DNA from: Ferrovibrio sp046297895
Lineage (GTDB): Bacteria; Pseudomonadota; Alphaproteobacteria; Ferrovibrionales; Ferrovibrionaceae
Assembly: GCF_046297895.1 (NCBI RefSeq)
Contig: NZ_JBKBHC010000004.1
Coordinates: 248,001 to 312,000, forward strand
Reading direction: 5' to 3'
Length of the DNA stretch: 64,000 nucleotides
Shown: positions 53,804 through 63,981 of the stretch, piece by piece
Position numbering within the stretch: position 1 is the first letter of the stretch
How the letters are laid out: each line of letters starts with the position of its first letter
Made by a program: the position numbers and the translations under genes
The notes under the pieces: generated by a model
Databases searched by the model: none
The model's input: the letters and a program-made list of their open reading frames with translations, nothing else
What the model was told of the DNA's origin: nothing

Positions 53804-54975
53804 TGCGTCTCGGCGGGCAGGCGGGCGTGGATCACGCGCCAGCAGAAAGCCAGGGTCGCGAGCAGGATCGCACCGCCGATCCAGTAGGGGATATTGATGC
53901 CGGCATGGTCGAACAGCCAGCCACCCCAGGCCGGGCCCAGCGTGCGGCCGAGGGCCCCCAGCGATTGCATGCTGCTCATCGCAGCCCCCTGCCGCGCGGG
54001 ATCGGTATTGCGCGAGACGAGGCTGCTCAGGCTGGGGTTTACGGTGGCGAGGCCGGAAGCGGTCAGCAGGATCGAGATTGCGATGCTGGGAATGTCAGTC
54101 ACCAAATGGGCCATGGCGCAGCCGGCAGCCAGGCTGAGCATGCCATAGGTCAGCAGGCGGGCTTCGCCGAACCATCTGGTCAGCGGCCCGATCAGGATAC
54201 CCTGCACGGTCAGCACGATGCTGCCGATGAAGGTGAATGCCAGGCCCACCTCATAGGCATGCCAATCGAGGCGGGCGGCGACGAAGAGCGGGAATAATGT
54301 CTCGATCTGGGAGAAGACGAAGTTGATTACGAAACTGATCAGTATGAGTACGACAACTGTGCGCCCGAGCCGCGGCAGCGTGCCGAAGGGATTGCTCCAC
54401 AGCCGCACCTGCAGTTCCGGCTGAGGCTGATGGGTTTCGCGCACCTTCAGCACGGCGAACAGCAGGGCGATGCTGGATGTAACCGCCGCGGCGATAATTG
54501 GGAGCCGGTAATGCGGATGCAGAGGGTCTGGCCCGATCAGCAGGCCGCCGATCACCGGGCCCAGGATCATGCCGATTCCGAAGGCACTGCCGATCAGGCC
54601 CATGCCGCGGGCGCGCTGGTGCGGCGGAGTGCTGTCGGCAATTATGGCCTGGGCGACGCCAATCTTGGAGCCACCGATACCTGTGACGATGCGGGCCAGA
54701 AAAATAGCCAGAAGGCTGTCGGCAAAGGCAAGGCAGACATAGCCGATAATGCTGAGCAGCATGCAGCCCAGAAAAACCGGCCGGCGGCCGACGCGGTCGG
54801 AAAGGCTGCCCATGACCGGGGCGGCCAGGAACTGCGCAACGGAGAACGCCACCGCCAGAAGGGCGACGGTAAACGGCGAGGCGCCGAAATGGACGGCAAA
54901 AAACGGCAACAGGGGCAGGATCAGCCCAAAGCCGATCAGGTCCACCACCACGGTCAGGAAAATAACCGGCAGCAT
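53800..54975 (-). CDS. MFS drug exporter of the TetA/DHA1 type
   Basis: A 391-residue major facilitator with 12 predicted helices. VVVDLIGFGLILPLLPFF, the loop 2-3 motif GSLSDRVGRRPVFLG, and motif C in LIGSAFGIGMILGPVIGGLL mark a DHA1-type antiporter related to tetracycline exporters. The start at 54975 (AGGAAAG just upstream) is preferred over a GTG at 55008. Upstream of, and coupled to, the quinone oxidoreductase gene. Substrate unknown. Confidence 0.9.
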   Translation of the reverse strand: MLPVIFLTVVVDLIGFGLILPLLPFFAVHFGASPFTVALLAVAFSVAQFLAAPVMGSLSDRVGRRPVFLGCMLLSIIGYVCLAFADSLLAIFLARIVTGIGGSKIGVAQAIIADSTPPHQRARGMGLIGSAFGIGMILGPVIGGLLIGPDPLHPHYRLPIIAAAVTSSIALLFAVLKVRETHQPQPELQVRLWSNPFGTLPRLGRTVVVLILISFVINFVFSQIETLFPLFVAARLDWHAYEVGLAFTFIGSIVLTVQGILIGPLTRWFGEARLLTYGMLSLAAGCAMAHLVTDIPSIAISILLTASGLATVNPSLSSLVSRNTDPARQGAAMSSMQSLGALGRTLGPAWGGWLFDHAGINIPYWIGGAILLATLAFCWRVIHARLPAETQ

Positions 54976-55101
54976 CAGGTCTTTCCTGCATGACAGCGGG
55001 TTTTCCACTGTCTTACGGCATTGCCCGTCCGGGCCGTGTCCGCTAGGTTTCGCGCGATTTTCGGCCCGCGGCAGGCCGGCATCTCAGGCGAAGGACAGAG
55101 C

Positions 55102-56196
55102 ATGAAGGTTAAGGGCGTAGCCTACCGCACGATCTGGGTCAACGACGACGGCTGGTCGGTCGGGATCATCGACCAGACCCGGCTGCCGCACGCTTTCGTC
55201 ACCACCAGCCTGAAAACCTGGGACGAGGCCGCCCATGCCATCAAGGCGATGGTCGTACGCGGTGCACCGCTGATCGGGGCGACCGGCGCCTACGGCCTTG
55301 CTCTGGCCGTGCGGGCCGATCCCTCGGATGCCATGCTGGACAAGGCGTATCACGTCATCAACGAGACGCGGCCCACAGCGATCAACCTCAAATGGGCACT
55401 GGACCGGGTTCGCAATGCCATCCACAACCTGCCGACGGAGCAGCGTGCCGCCGCCGCCTATCGGGTGGCCGCCGAAATCTGCGACGACGACGTCGCCACC
55501 TGCTCGGCCATCGGCGACCACGGCCTGAAGATCATCGAAGACCTTTACGAGAAAGCCGGACGCAAACGCACGATCAATATCCTGACCCATTGCAATGCCG
55601 GCTGGCTGGCCTGCGTGGACTGGGGCACGGCGATCGCGCCGATCTACAAGGCGCATGACAAGGGCATTCCGGTACATGTCTGGGTCGATGAGACGCGCCC
55701 GCGCAACCAGGGCGCCTCGCTTACCGCCTGGGAACTGAACAGCCATGGCGTGCCGCATACCGTGATCGTCGATAATGCCGGCGGTCACCTGATGCAGCAC
55801 GACCGCGTCGACATGTGCATTGTCGGCACCGACCGCACCACCCGCGACGGCGATGTGTGCAACAAGATAGGTACCTACCTGAAGGCGCTGGCCGCGAAGG
55901 ACAACAACGTGCCGTTCTACGTTGCATTACCGCATTCCACCATCGACTGGACGATCCGCGATGGCGTGAAGGAAATCCCCATCGAGGAGCGCGCGCAGGA
56001 AGAGGTGACGGTGATGAGCGGCCGCACGGCGACAGGCGAGGTTGTGCCCGTCACTATCACGCCAGACGGCACTAGGGCCGCCAATTTCGGCTTCGACGTC
56101 ACGCCGGCGCGACTTGTCACCGGCCTGATCACCGAACGCGGCGTCTGTGCGGCAAGTGAGTCTGGTCTCACCAAGCTCTATCCCGAATTCGCGTAA
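55102..56196 (+). CDS. mtnA: Methylthioribose-1-phosphate isomerase (MtnA family)
   Basis: A 364-residue aldose-ketose isomerase of the eIF2B-related family converting 5-methylthioribose-1-P to the ribulose-1-P form. VRGAPLIGATGAYG (52-65), ETRPTAINLKWAL, the catalytic Cys164 in LTHCNAGWLA and Asp244 in VGTDRTTRDGDVCNKIGTY are present, and DETRPRNQGASLTAWEL is typical. The first gene of a pair with an aldolase-SDR fusion (31 nt gap). No mtnK or mtnP is in the window. The same enzyme can act on 5-deoxyribose-1-P. Confidence 0.9.
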   Translation: MKVKGVAYRTIWVNDDGWSVGIIDQTRLPHAFVTTSLKTWDEAAHAIKAMVVRGAPLIGATGAYGLALAVRADPSDAMLDKAYHVINETRPTAINLKWALDRVRNAIHNLPTEQRAAAAYRVAAEICDDDVATCSAIGDHGLKIIEDLYEKAGRKRTINILTHCNAGWLACVDWGTAIAPIYKAHDKGIPVHVWVDETRPRNQGASLTAWELNSHGVPHTVIVDNAGGHLMQHDRVDMCIVGTDRTTRDGDVCNKIGTYLKALAAKDNNVPFYVALPHSTIDWTIRDGVKEIPIEERAQEEVTVMSGRTATGEVVPVTITPDGTRAANFGFDVTPARLVTGLITERGVCAASESGLTKLYPEFA

Positions 56197-56227
56197 ACAT
56201 TAGGCCCAATAGTAGGACATTGCCCCC

Positions 56228-58282
56228 ATGAAAAATCTCTGGTCCGACCGCGATGCCAAGGCCGCCATTGCCCATTACGCCAAACAGGGCGTGAATGAGG
56301 ATCTGGCCCTACGCACCTACACGACGCGTCTGCTGGGTGGCGTGCCCGACCTGGTGCAGCATGGCGGCGGTAATACCTCGGTGAAGACCACGATGCCAGA
56401 TCCGCTGGGCAAGCCTGTGGATGTGCTCTGCGTGAAGGGGTCGGGCTGGGACATGGCGGTGATCGAGCCGCCGGGCCTGCCGGCGGTGAAGCTCAAGCCG
56501 CTGCAGGACCTGATCGCGCTTAAAAATCTCACCGACGAGGATATGGTCAACATCCAGCGCTGCAACCTGCTGGACAGCACCTCACCCAACCCCTCGGTCG
56601 AGACGCTGTTCCATGCCTTCCTGCCGCACAAGTTCATCGACCATACCCATGCCTCGGCCGTGCTGGCGATTACCGATCAGCCCGACGGTGCCGAGATCTG
56701 CAAAAAGCTCTACGGTAACCGCGTGGCGCTGGTGGATTACGAGATGCCGGGCTTCGGCCTCGCCAAGAAAGCGGCTGCTGCCTTCAAGGCCAATCCGCAG
56801 GCCCAGGGCCTGATCCTGCTCAAGCACGGCATCTTCACCTTCGCCGAGACGGCGAAGGAAGCCTATGACCTGATGATTGAATTCGTTTCCAAGGCTGAGC
56901 GCCATCTGGCCAAGGGCAAGAAGACGGTGTTCGTACCGGGCAAGGCGCTGCCGAAGAAGGTGGCGGCGGCGGAAGAGGTGCTGCCGATCCTGCGCGGCCT
57001 GCTCAGCATTCCGGCCGGCGATGACGGCGCTTTCACGCGCTGGGTGTTCAGCCTGCGCAACAGTGATGAGATCCAGGCCTTCGCGCGGGGCAAGGATGTG
57101 ATGCGCTACAGCCAGGCCGGCACGGTGACGCCCGATCACGTGATCCGCACCAAGCCCTGGCCGCTGGTGCTGCCGGCGCCGGAGGCCGGCAAGCTCGATG
57201 CCTTCAAGGCGGCAGCGCAGAAGGCAGTGGACGGCTATATCAAGAAGTACAAGGCCTATTTCGAGCGCCACAATGCCAAGGCGCAGCCGAAGAAGATCAT
57301 GCTCGATCCGATGCCCCGTGCCCTGCTGATCCCTGGGCTTGGCCTGGTCGGCGTGGGCAAGACGCGCAAGGATGCGGTGATTGCCGGCGACGTGGCCGAG
57401 ATGGCGGTGAGCATCATCACCAAGGCTGAGGCGATTGGAACATTCACCAGCATCCGGGAACGCGACATCTTCGACGTCGAGTACTGGTCGCTGGAACAGG
57501 CTAAGCTGGGCAAGGGCAGCGAGAGGCCGCTGTCGCGTCAGGTTGTCGTGATCACCGGCGGCGCGGGTGCCATCGGTGCCGCCACCGCGAAAGCCTTTGT
57601 CGCCGAGGGCGCGGAAGTGGCGGTGTTTGATCTCGATGGCGCCAAGGCCGCTGAAGTGGCGAAGAAGCTGGGCGGCATCGGCATTGCCTGCGACGTGACC
57701 AGGCCGGAAGCCGTGCAGGCGGCTTTCGCCAAAGTCGTGCAGCATTTCGGCGGCGTCGACATCGTGGTGTCGAATGCCGGCAATGCCTGGGGCGGCAAGA
57801 TCGGCGAAGTACCGGATGAGTTGCTGCGCAAGTCGTTTGAGTTGAACTTCTTCAGCCACCAGTATGTGGCGCAGGCGGCGACGAAGATCATGCTGGCGCA
57901 GAAGACCGGCGGCTGCCTGCTGTTCAATGCCTCCAAGCAGGCGGTAAATCCGGGGCCGGATTTTGGTCCCTATGGCCTGCCGAAGGCGGCCACGCTGTTC
58001 CTGTCGCGCCAGTATGCGCTGGATTACGGCGATCAGGGCATCCGTTCCTCGGCGGTGAATGCCGACCGCATCCGTTCGGGCCTGCTGACCGACGAGATGG
58101 TGGCCAAGCGCTCGAAGGCGCGCGGCGTGTCGGAGAAGGAATACATGGCCGGCAACCTGCTGAAACGCGAGGTGAAGGCCGCCGACGTGGCCCAGGCCTT
58201 CGTCCAGCTTGCCATGGCGGCCAAGACCACGGCCGCCGTGGCCACCGTGGATGGTGGCAACATCGCGGCGGCCCTGCGTTAG
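56228..58282 (+). CDS. Class II aldolase fused to a short-chain dehydrogenase
   Basis: A 684-residue fusion. Residues about 25-425 are a class II (adducin-type, zinc) aldolase: HGGGNTSVKT (45-54), HTHASAVLAI (His139, His141 as metal ligands), LLKHGIFTF (His200). Residues about 435-684 are an SDR: TGGAGAIG (443-450), VSNAGNA, NAS (Ser569) and YGLPK (Tyr582, Lys586). Same architecture as rhamnulose-1-phosphate aldolase/lactaldehyde dehydrogenase (RhaEW). The pairing with mtnA instead of rhamnose genes suggests that it cleaves a 5-(methylthio)- or 5-deoxyribulose-1-phosphate to DHAP and an aldehyde, which the SDR domain would then oxidise or reduce. Confidence 0.88.
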   Translation: MKNLWSDRDAKAAIAHYAKQGVNEDLALRTYTTRLLGGVPDLVQHGGGNTSVKTTMPDPLGKPVDVLCVKGSGWDMAVIEPPGLPAVKLKPLQDLIALKNLTDEDMVNIQRCNLLDSTSPNPSVETLFHAFLPHKFIDHTHASAVLAITDQPDGAEICKKLYGNRVALVDYEMPGFGLAKKAAAAFKANPQAQGLILLKHGIFTFAETAKEAYDLMIEFVSKAERHLAKGKKTVFVPGKALPKKVAAAEEVLPILRGLLSIPAGDDGAFTRWVFSLRNSDEIQAFARGKDVMRYSQAGTVTPDHVIRTKPWPLVLPAPEAGKLDAFKAAAQKAVDGYIKKYKAYFERHNAKAQPKKIMLDPMPRALLIPGLGLVGVGKTRKDAVIAGDVAEMAVSIITKAEAIGTFTSIRERDIFDVEYWSLEQAKLGKGSERPLSRQVVVITGGAGAIGAATAKAFVAEGAEVAVFDLDGAKAAEVAKKLGGIGIACDVTRPEAVQAAFAKVVQHFGGVDIVVSNAGNAWGGKIGEVPDELLRKSFELNFFSHQYVAQAATKIMLAQKTGGCLLFNASKQAVNPGPDFGPYGLPKAATLFLSRQYALDYGDQGIRSSAVNADRIRSGLLTDEMVAKRSKARGVSEKEYMAGNLLKREVKAADVAQAFVQLAMAAKTTAAVATVDGGNIAAALR

Positions 58283-58444
58283 TCGCAGAGGGACGGGCGG
58301 ATAGCTAGGATTACCGGTTTTCCGCCCGATTCAGCCCCAATTTTGACCCGGCCCGGCCCGGCCCGCCCCTTGCCCGGAACAGGCCGCCGGGCTATCCCTT
58401 CGGCCACCTTTTTCCTGCTTTCCAGCCTCAAGAGGACCTTCGGC

Positions 58445-59721
<1,277 letters not shown>

Positions 59722-59722
<1 letters not shown>

Positions 59723-60060
59723 TGCGGCGCGGCGCGCTCATCGTCCTGGCGGCGGCGCTGGTTTCCGGCGCCGCCATCGCGCAGGCTTCGCTGCCCGTGC
59801 AGGGCAGGTGGGCGGTCAGCCAGGAGCGCTGCGCCACCGAAAGCATGGAATTCGGAAGCAGCGGACAATTCACGTCGACCCTGGACTCCGGCGAACCTCG
59901 CCAGGGCAGCTACAAGACGGGCCGCGACCGCATCATCCTGCTGGACGAGGCCGAGCCCGACCGCGAGCTGGCGCTGATCATTCTCGACCTGACGCCGACC
60001 CGCCTGGTAGCCTTCGACGAGACCATCGAGGCCGACCGCCGCCTGGTGAAGTGCCGCTGA
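59722..60060 (+). CDS. Small exported protein, unknown
   Basis: A 112-residue protein with a signal peptide (RRGALIVLAAALVSGAAIAQA). The mature part (LPVQGRWAVSQERCATESMEFGSSGQFTS..., ending RRLVKCR) has two cysteines at its ends, likely one disulfide, and a beta-rich, lipocalin-like small-domain look. I do not recognise a family. Start overlaps the eno stop by 1 nt (TGATG), so it is co-translated with enolase, an odd pairing. Confidence 0.65.
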
Positions 60061-60211
60061 AACAGCCCTGCCGCGCGCCCGGTTCCGCCGGATATGCGGT
60101 GGGCGTCACAGTCTGATCGCCGGCCGGCCACTATGATTTTCCCCAAATGCCGGCAGAAGCCCTGCCGCGTCGATGTACCCGGATTAGGGGAGGGGCGGTC
60201 GTGGGTGGAGA

Positions 60212-61621
60212 ATGGATTGTGACGGCATCAGGCGATTGCGCGGGGCTGCCATGATGCTTTGGCCCAAGCGCCAGCCCCGCGGGTCGCAGTCCCGCAATTC
60301 GCTGGGCATCCGGCTCAACCGTGCCATCACCGACGAGGAACAGCGCGGACTGATCTTCGCTTTCCGGGCACGCGTCATCGCCGTTATTGCGGTGATGCTC
60401 TGGCTGGTACTGCTGATCGAGCCGCAGCGCCAGTTGTATTATCTCTCGGTCAGTTCCGTCCTGCTGCTGCTCGGGGTTATCCCGCATCTATTGCGGTACC
60501 ATCGCCACGCGGTTTTGATCCGGCTCGCCTTCGTGCTTCTGGATGCCGTCCTGATCACGGCCGTGATCATTCTGACGCCCCCCGGCGACATCGATTATGG
60601 ATTTCCGATCCAGATGCGGGTGCGCGGCCCGGAATTCCTCTATCTGATGCTGTTGATCGTCGGTGCAGCCTTGTCCTACTCGCCGCTGCAGGTGATCTGG
60701 ACCGGCTTCTGCGTCGTCATGGCCTGGGGTATCGGCGTTATGCTGGTGCAGATGCGAGATGATACCCTGCAATACGATCCGGCGGCCGAGGCGTCGCCGG
60801 AAGCCACGCTCCGGCTTGTTACCGATCCGTATTTCGTTGGCTACTTCAACCTGATGAATCAGCTGGTGCTGGCAATTATCGCCACCGCGATTCTTGCCGC
60901 CGCTGTTTGGCGTTCGCGCCGCATGCTTTTGCGCCAGACCCGGGCCGAGATCGCCCGTGCCGACCTGGCGCGCTACGTATCGCCCGATGTTGCAGATGCC
61001 ATCATGGCATCGGATCAGGCCTTTGGCGTACCGACAACGCGAGAGGTTGCGGTGCTGTTCGCTGATATCGTCGGCTTTACCGCGCTATCAGAGCGGCTGC
61101 CGCCGGACCGTGTGGTGCGGTTGCTGAAAAGCTTCCATGAACGCGGCAGTCGGGTGGTGTTCCGCCATGGCGGAACGCTCGACAAGTATATGGGCGACGG
61201 ATTCCTCGCCACGTTCGGTGCGATTTCCGACACTCCCGACGCAGCGGCTCGGGCGCTCCGCTGTGCCATCGAACTGCAACACGAAATCGACCGCTGGAAT
61301 GCCAAGCGCGCTGAGCGTGGCGCCGAAACCATCCGACTTTCGACCGGCGTGCATTGTGGGCCAGTGGTAGTGGGGAACATCGGCAGTGACCGCCGGCTGG
61401 AGTTCTCGGTCATCGGCGATGCCGTGAATATCGCCAGCCGCCTGGAAGCCCTGACGCGCCGGCTGGGTTGCCGCATCGCCGTGTCAGCCGATTGCCTGGC
61501 GGTGGCGCGGCGACATTCAGCCGATCTGCCTGAATTTATCTCGGCCGGTGCCGTGCAACTGGACGGTCGGGAGCAGAGCGTGGCGGTCTGCGTCTGGCCG
61601 CCACCGCCAAAGGTTCAATAG
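60212..61621 (+). CDS. Membrane-anchored class III adenylate/guanylate cyclase
   Basis: A 469-residue cyclase. Residues 45-235 hold about six membrane helices (MASE-like sensory domain). The catalytic domain starts near 255: VLFADIVGFTALSERLPP with metal Asp285, then GGTLDKYMGDGFLATFG with Asp329 and Lys325 as the base-selecting position, and RLEFSVIGDAVNIASRLEALTRRLG. Lys at the specificity position favours ATP, hence cAMP. GGTGGAG upstream of the ATG at 60212. The 3' end overlaps the convergent DUF350 gene by 7 bp. Confidence 0.92.
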   Translation: MDCDGIRRLRGAAMMLWPKRQPRGSQSRNSLGIRLNRAITDEEQRGLIFAFRARVIAVIAVMLWLVLLIEPQRQLYYLSVSSVLLLLGVIPHLLRYHRHAVLIRLAFVLLDAVLITAVIILTPPGDIDYGFPIQMRVRGPEFLYLMLLIVGAALSYSPLQVIWTGFCVVMAWGIGVMLVQMRDDTLQYDPAAEASPEATLRLVTDPYFVGYFNLMNQLVLAIIATAILAAAVWRSRRMLLRQTRAEIARADLARYVSPDVADAIMASDQAFGVPTTREVAVLFADIVGFTALSERLPPDRVVRLLKSFHERGSRVVFRHGGTLDKYMGDGFLATFGAISDTPDAAARALRCAIELQHEIDRWNAKRAERGAETIRLSTGVHCGPVVVGNIGSDRRLEFSVIGDAVNIASRLEALTRRLGCRIAVSADCLAVARRHSADLPEFISAGAVQLDGREQSVAVCVWPPPPKVQ

Positions 61622-62040
61622 GTCATACTGGCCGCGTTCAGCAGGCCGACGGTCAGCGACAGCGCGGCCACCGCGATTGCTGCGGCAGTTTCGCCCCGGC
61701 TGATCCGTTCCGGCAGGCCGGGAAACAGCATGCGGGCGGCCACAAAGGTGACAGCCTGCACCACCAGCGCGACGGCGCCCCAGACCAGCATGTCGACCAG
61801 GCTCTGCGAGTTCATGATCGCGCTGCCCAGAGGCATGGCGAAGCCCAGCATGGCGCCGCCGAGTGATATCGCGGCCGCCTGGTTGCCGTCCTTGATCAGG
61901 CGCCATTCGCGCTGCGGTGTCAGGCGGGTGTAGATCGCCAGAAACAGCATCAGCATGATCAGCGCGCACACGAAATACAGTGCGAAATCCGGCAGGGTGT
62001 AGAGGTAGCGGCTCAAATTCGGCGGCGTGGTACTGATCAT
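61615..62040 (-). CDS. DUF350 membrane protein (YjfL-like)
   Basis: A 141-residue inner-membrane protein with four hydrophobic helices: FALYFVCALIMLMLFLAIY, QAAAISLGGAMLGFAMPLGSAI, MLVWGAVALVVQAVTFVAARML and AAAIAVAALSLTVGLLNAASM. RLIKDGNQAAAISLGG is the DUF350 signature. E. coli YjfL, in the yjfIJKLMC operon with the GspS-like YjfC, is the closest model. Start at 62040 with GGGGGAT upstream. Downstream of the GspS-like gene. Confidence 0.85.
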   Translation of the reverse strand: MISTTPPNLSRYLYTLPDFALYFVCALIMLMLFLAIYTRLTPQREWRLIKDGNQAAAISLGGAMLGFAMPLGSAIMNSQSLVDMLVWGAVALVVQAVTFVAARMLFPGLPERISRGETAAAIAVAALSLTVGLLNAASMTY

Positions 62041-62077
62041 CGGTATCCCCCTGAACTCCTGTGTATTCTCGTGCAAC

Positions 62078-63208
62078 TTATTCGAACAGGTGCGGCACAA
62101 AACGGCTGGTGTTGCGGGTTATCGGGCTGCGGTCCTCGCGGATGCCTAAGCCGCAGGCGCGCGATGCCACCACCCACACGCCGAGTACGGGGTAGAAGCC
62201 GTCGAAGCAGGGCATCTCGATGGCCTGCTGGTATATCTGCAACTCGGGTGAGGGATCGCCCTGCACCGGCACGCTGTCGAGCGTTGCACCGGTCTCCGAC
62301 AGGCGGCTGATACCGGCACCTTCGCGGCCCCAGAAGGGCTTGGCCATGCAGGGCCCTTTGATGACGGCGCGGTCGAAACTGGCCGGCAGCAGGTTTTCGT
62401 GATCGGGCCACTTCTGCCACAGCAGCGGCAGGATCGCCTTGGTGGAGAGCAGCATCTTCCAGGCCGGTTCGATCATGCGGATGCCGGAGGGCTGGATGTT
62501 GGCCGCAAAATCTTCCTGCAGCAGCCACTCCCACGGATAGAGCTTGAACAGCACAGTGATCGGCTTGGCGGACAGATCGACGAAGCGTTTGCCGTTCCAG
62601 CCGATCTCATCGATGTATAGCCGGTCGGTATCCAGCCCGGCCTGTATCGCCGTGTCGCGCAGGTATTCGGCCGTGCCGAAATCCTCCTCATGATCACGCA
62701 CGCAGGTGAAATGCAGGCGATGACCCCACAGGCCGAAATGTTTCCAGGCTTCGATCAGGGTCTCGTGGATGCCGTTGAACTGGTCGCAATGATTGCAGAA
62801 GCTGTCGAGCCATTCCCACTGTACCACGCTGGCTTCGTATAGCGCGGTCGGCGTGTCGGCGTTGTATTCGAGCAGCTTTGGCGCGCCAGTGCCGTTCCAG
62901 GCCAGATCGAAGCGGCCGTATAGATTCTTGTCCTGCCGCTGCCAGGATTGTTCGATCAGCGCGATGGCCGAGTCTGTCAGGTGGAAGGGAGCATAGTTGC
63001 CGCGCTGGATGACGCCATCGACCAGTTCAAGGCACATGTCTTCCAGCCGCTGGGCGGCGTCGTCCAGTTCATCGATCTGTGCCGGGGAAAAACTGTAGGC
63101 AGCATCCTCGCACCAGTAAGGCTCGCCGTTGATGGTGTGGAAAGCGAAGCCGATCTTTTCGGCACGCTCGCGCCAGTCGGGGCGGGGCTCGACGGCAAGG
63201 CGCTCCAT
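62078..63208 (-). CDS. Glutathionylspermidine synthase-like ATP-grasp protein (YgiC/YjfC type)
   Basis: A 376-residue ATP-grasp protein resembling the synthetase domain of GspS: LTDSAIALIEQSWQRQDKNLYGRFDLAWNGTGAPKLLEYNADTPTALYEASVVQWEWL with the metal/ATP segment, and KPFWGREGAGI for the phosphate loop. No amidase domain. Family members YgiC/YjfC have not been shown to make glutathionylspermidine; a peptide-ligase role in the envelope is the current view. Coupled with DUF1190 and DUF350 genes as in E. coli ygiBC and the yjf cluster. Confidence 0.88.
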   Translation of the reverse strand: MERLAVEPRPDWRERAEKIGFAFHTINGEPYWCEDAAYSFSPAQIDELDDAAQRLEDMCLELVDGVIQRGNYAPFHLTDSAIALIEQSWQRQDKNLYGRFDLAWNGTGAPKLLEYNADTPTALYEASVVQWEWLDSFCNHCDQFNGIHETLIEAWKHFGLWGHRLHFTCVRDHEEDFGTAEYLRDTAIQAGLDTDRLYIDEIGWNGKRFVDLSAKPITVLFKLYPWEWLLQEDFAANIQPSGIRMIEPAWKMLLSTKAILPLLWQKWPDHENLLPASFDRAVIKGPCMAKPFWGREGAGISRLSETGATLDSVPVQGDPSPELQIYQQAIEMPCFDGFYPVLGVWVVASRACGLGIREDRSPITRNTSRFVPHLFE

Positions 63209-63223
63209 GTTGTGATGGCCTTA

Positions 63224-63826
63224 TTAGCTGGCGGCAGAATAGCTGCTGCCGGTGCGGCCGAAGCCGCCGCGGCTGACATAGCCAGGCGCGGCCTTGGGCG
63301 CATCGGGAAAGCGGTTGGCGCCGAGCTGGCCGAGCGGCCGATTGCCGGAATAGGCCGTGTTGCTGGGGTCGCGGTAGAGCGGCTGGGCCGCCCCGCGTGC
63401 GCTCCAGGGGCTTGGGCCGGCCAGGCTGCGGCCAATCATGTAGCCCATCAGCATCGGCATGAACACGCTGCCCGAGGACTGGGCCTGCTGTTGCTGCTGG
63501 GCCTGCTCTCCGGTCAGCGGGGCGGGCTGGGCCGTGGAGAATTCGTCGTTGGCGCTCAGGATCTGCTGCGGCGTGCCGCAGTTGCCCAGGCCAAACTGGG
63601 TTTCGCATTCCTCGCGGCTGGTGAAGCGCGGGGCGGTCTGAACATGCTGGGCACGGGCATCCGCCAGTGCAATCCGGCAGCCATCCGGGTCCGGGCGGGA
63701 GGCGCATTCCTTCTGGTCGCGCAGCACGTCATGGCCGGCCAGCGGGTCATTCTCCTCGCAGGCCGTGAGGCCAACCAGGCCGACAGTTCCAAGCAGGGCT
63801 AAACGGATGACACGGGATTTGCGCAT
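63224..63826 (-). CDS. DUF1190 lipoprotein (YgiB-like)
   Basis: A 200-residue lipoprotein: signal peptide with lipobox GLTAC (Cys23), followed by EENDPLAGHDVLRDQKECASRPDPDGCRIALADAR and EECETQFGLGNCGTPQ, which match the DUF1190 pattern with paired cysteines. A Gln-rich run (QQQQQ, about residue 115) and a Gly/Ser-rich tail ending GFGRTGSSYSAAS follow. First gene of the three-gene minus-strand set. The ATG at 63826 is chosen for the signal peptide. Confidence 0.87.
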   Translation of the reverse strand: MRKSRVIRLALLGTVGLVGLTACEENDPLAGHDVLRDQKECASRPDPDGCRIALADARAQHVQTAPRFTSREECETQFGLGNCGTPQQILSANDEFSTAQPAPLTGEQAQQQQQAQSSGSVFMPMLMGYMIGRSLAGPSPWSARGAAQPLYRDPSNTAYSGNRPLGQLGANRFPDAPKAAPGYVSRGGFGRTGSSYSAAS

Positions 63827-63882
63827 GGCATGAAGATAATGGCCTGTCAGGGGCAAGGGAAGGGTGGCTCTCGGCCGCAGCG

Positions 63883-63978
63883 TTAAATTTTATCTAATTC
63901 TTTGACTCTATGGCCAGAATCCCTCCGCGACTCGGAAACGCGTTGACCCCGCGACTCGGATGTGATTCGATTCGAATC
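63883..63978. promoter_or_regulatory. GANTC-dense control region with CtrA-like box
   Basis: GANTC sites start at 63904, 63917, 63929, 63953, 63964, 63969 and 63974: seven in 75 bp, against roughly one per 300 bp expected at this GC content. TTAA-N7-CTAA (63883-63897) matches the CtrA box at 7 of 8 positions. A 12-bp direct repeat CCGCGACTCGGA occurs at 63925 and 63949. GATTCGAATC (63969-63978) is a perfect palindrome. Confidence 0.65.
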
Positions 63979-63981
63979 ATC

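Noticed and set aside
58347..58370. CCCGG pentamer run as a functional repeat
   Set aside because: Short, GC-rich, and consistent with simple slippage; no second copy noted.
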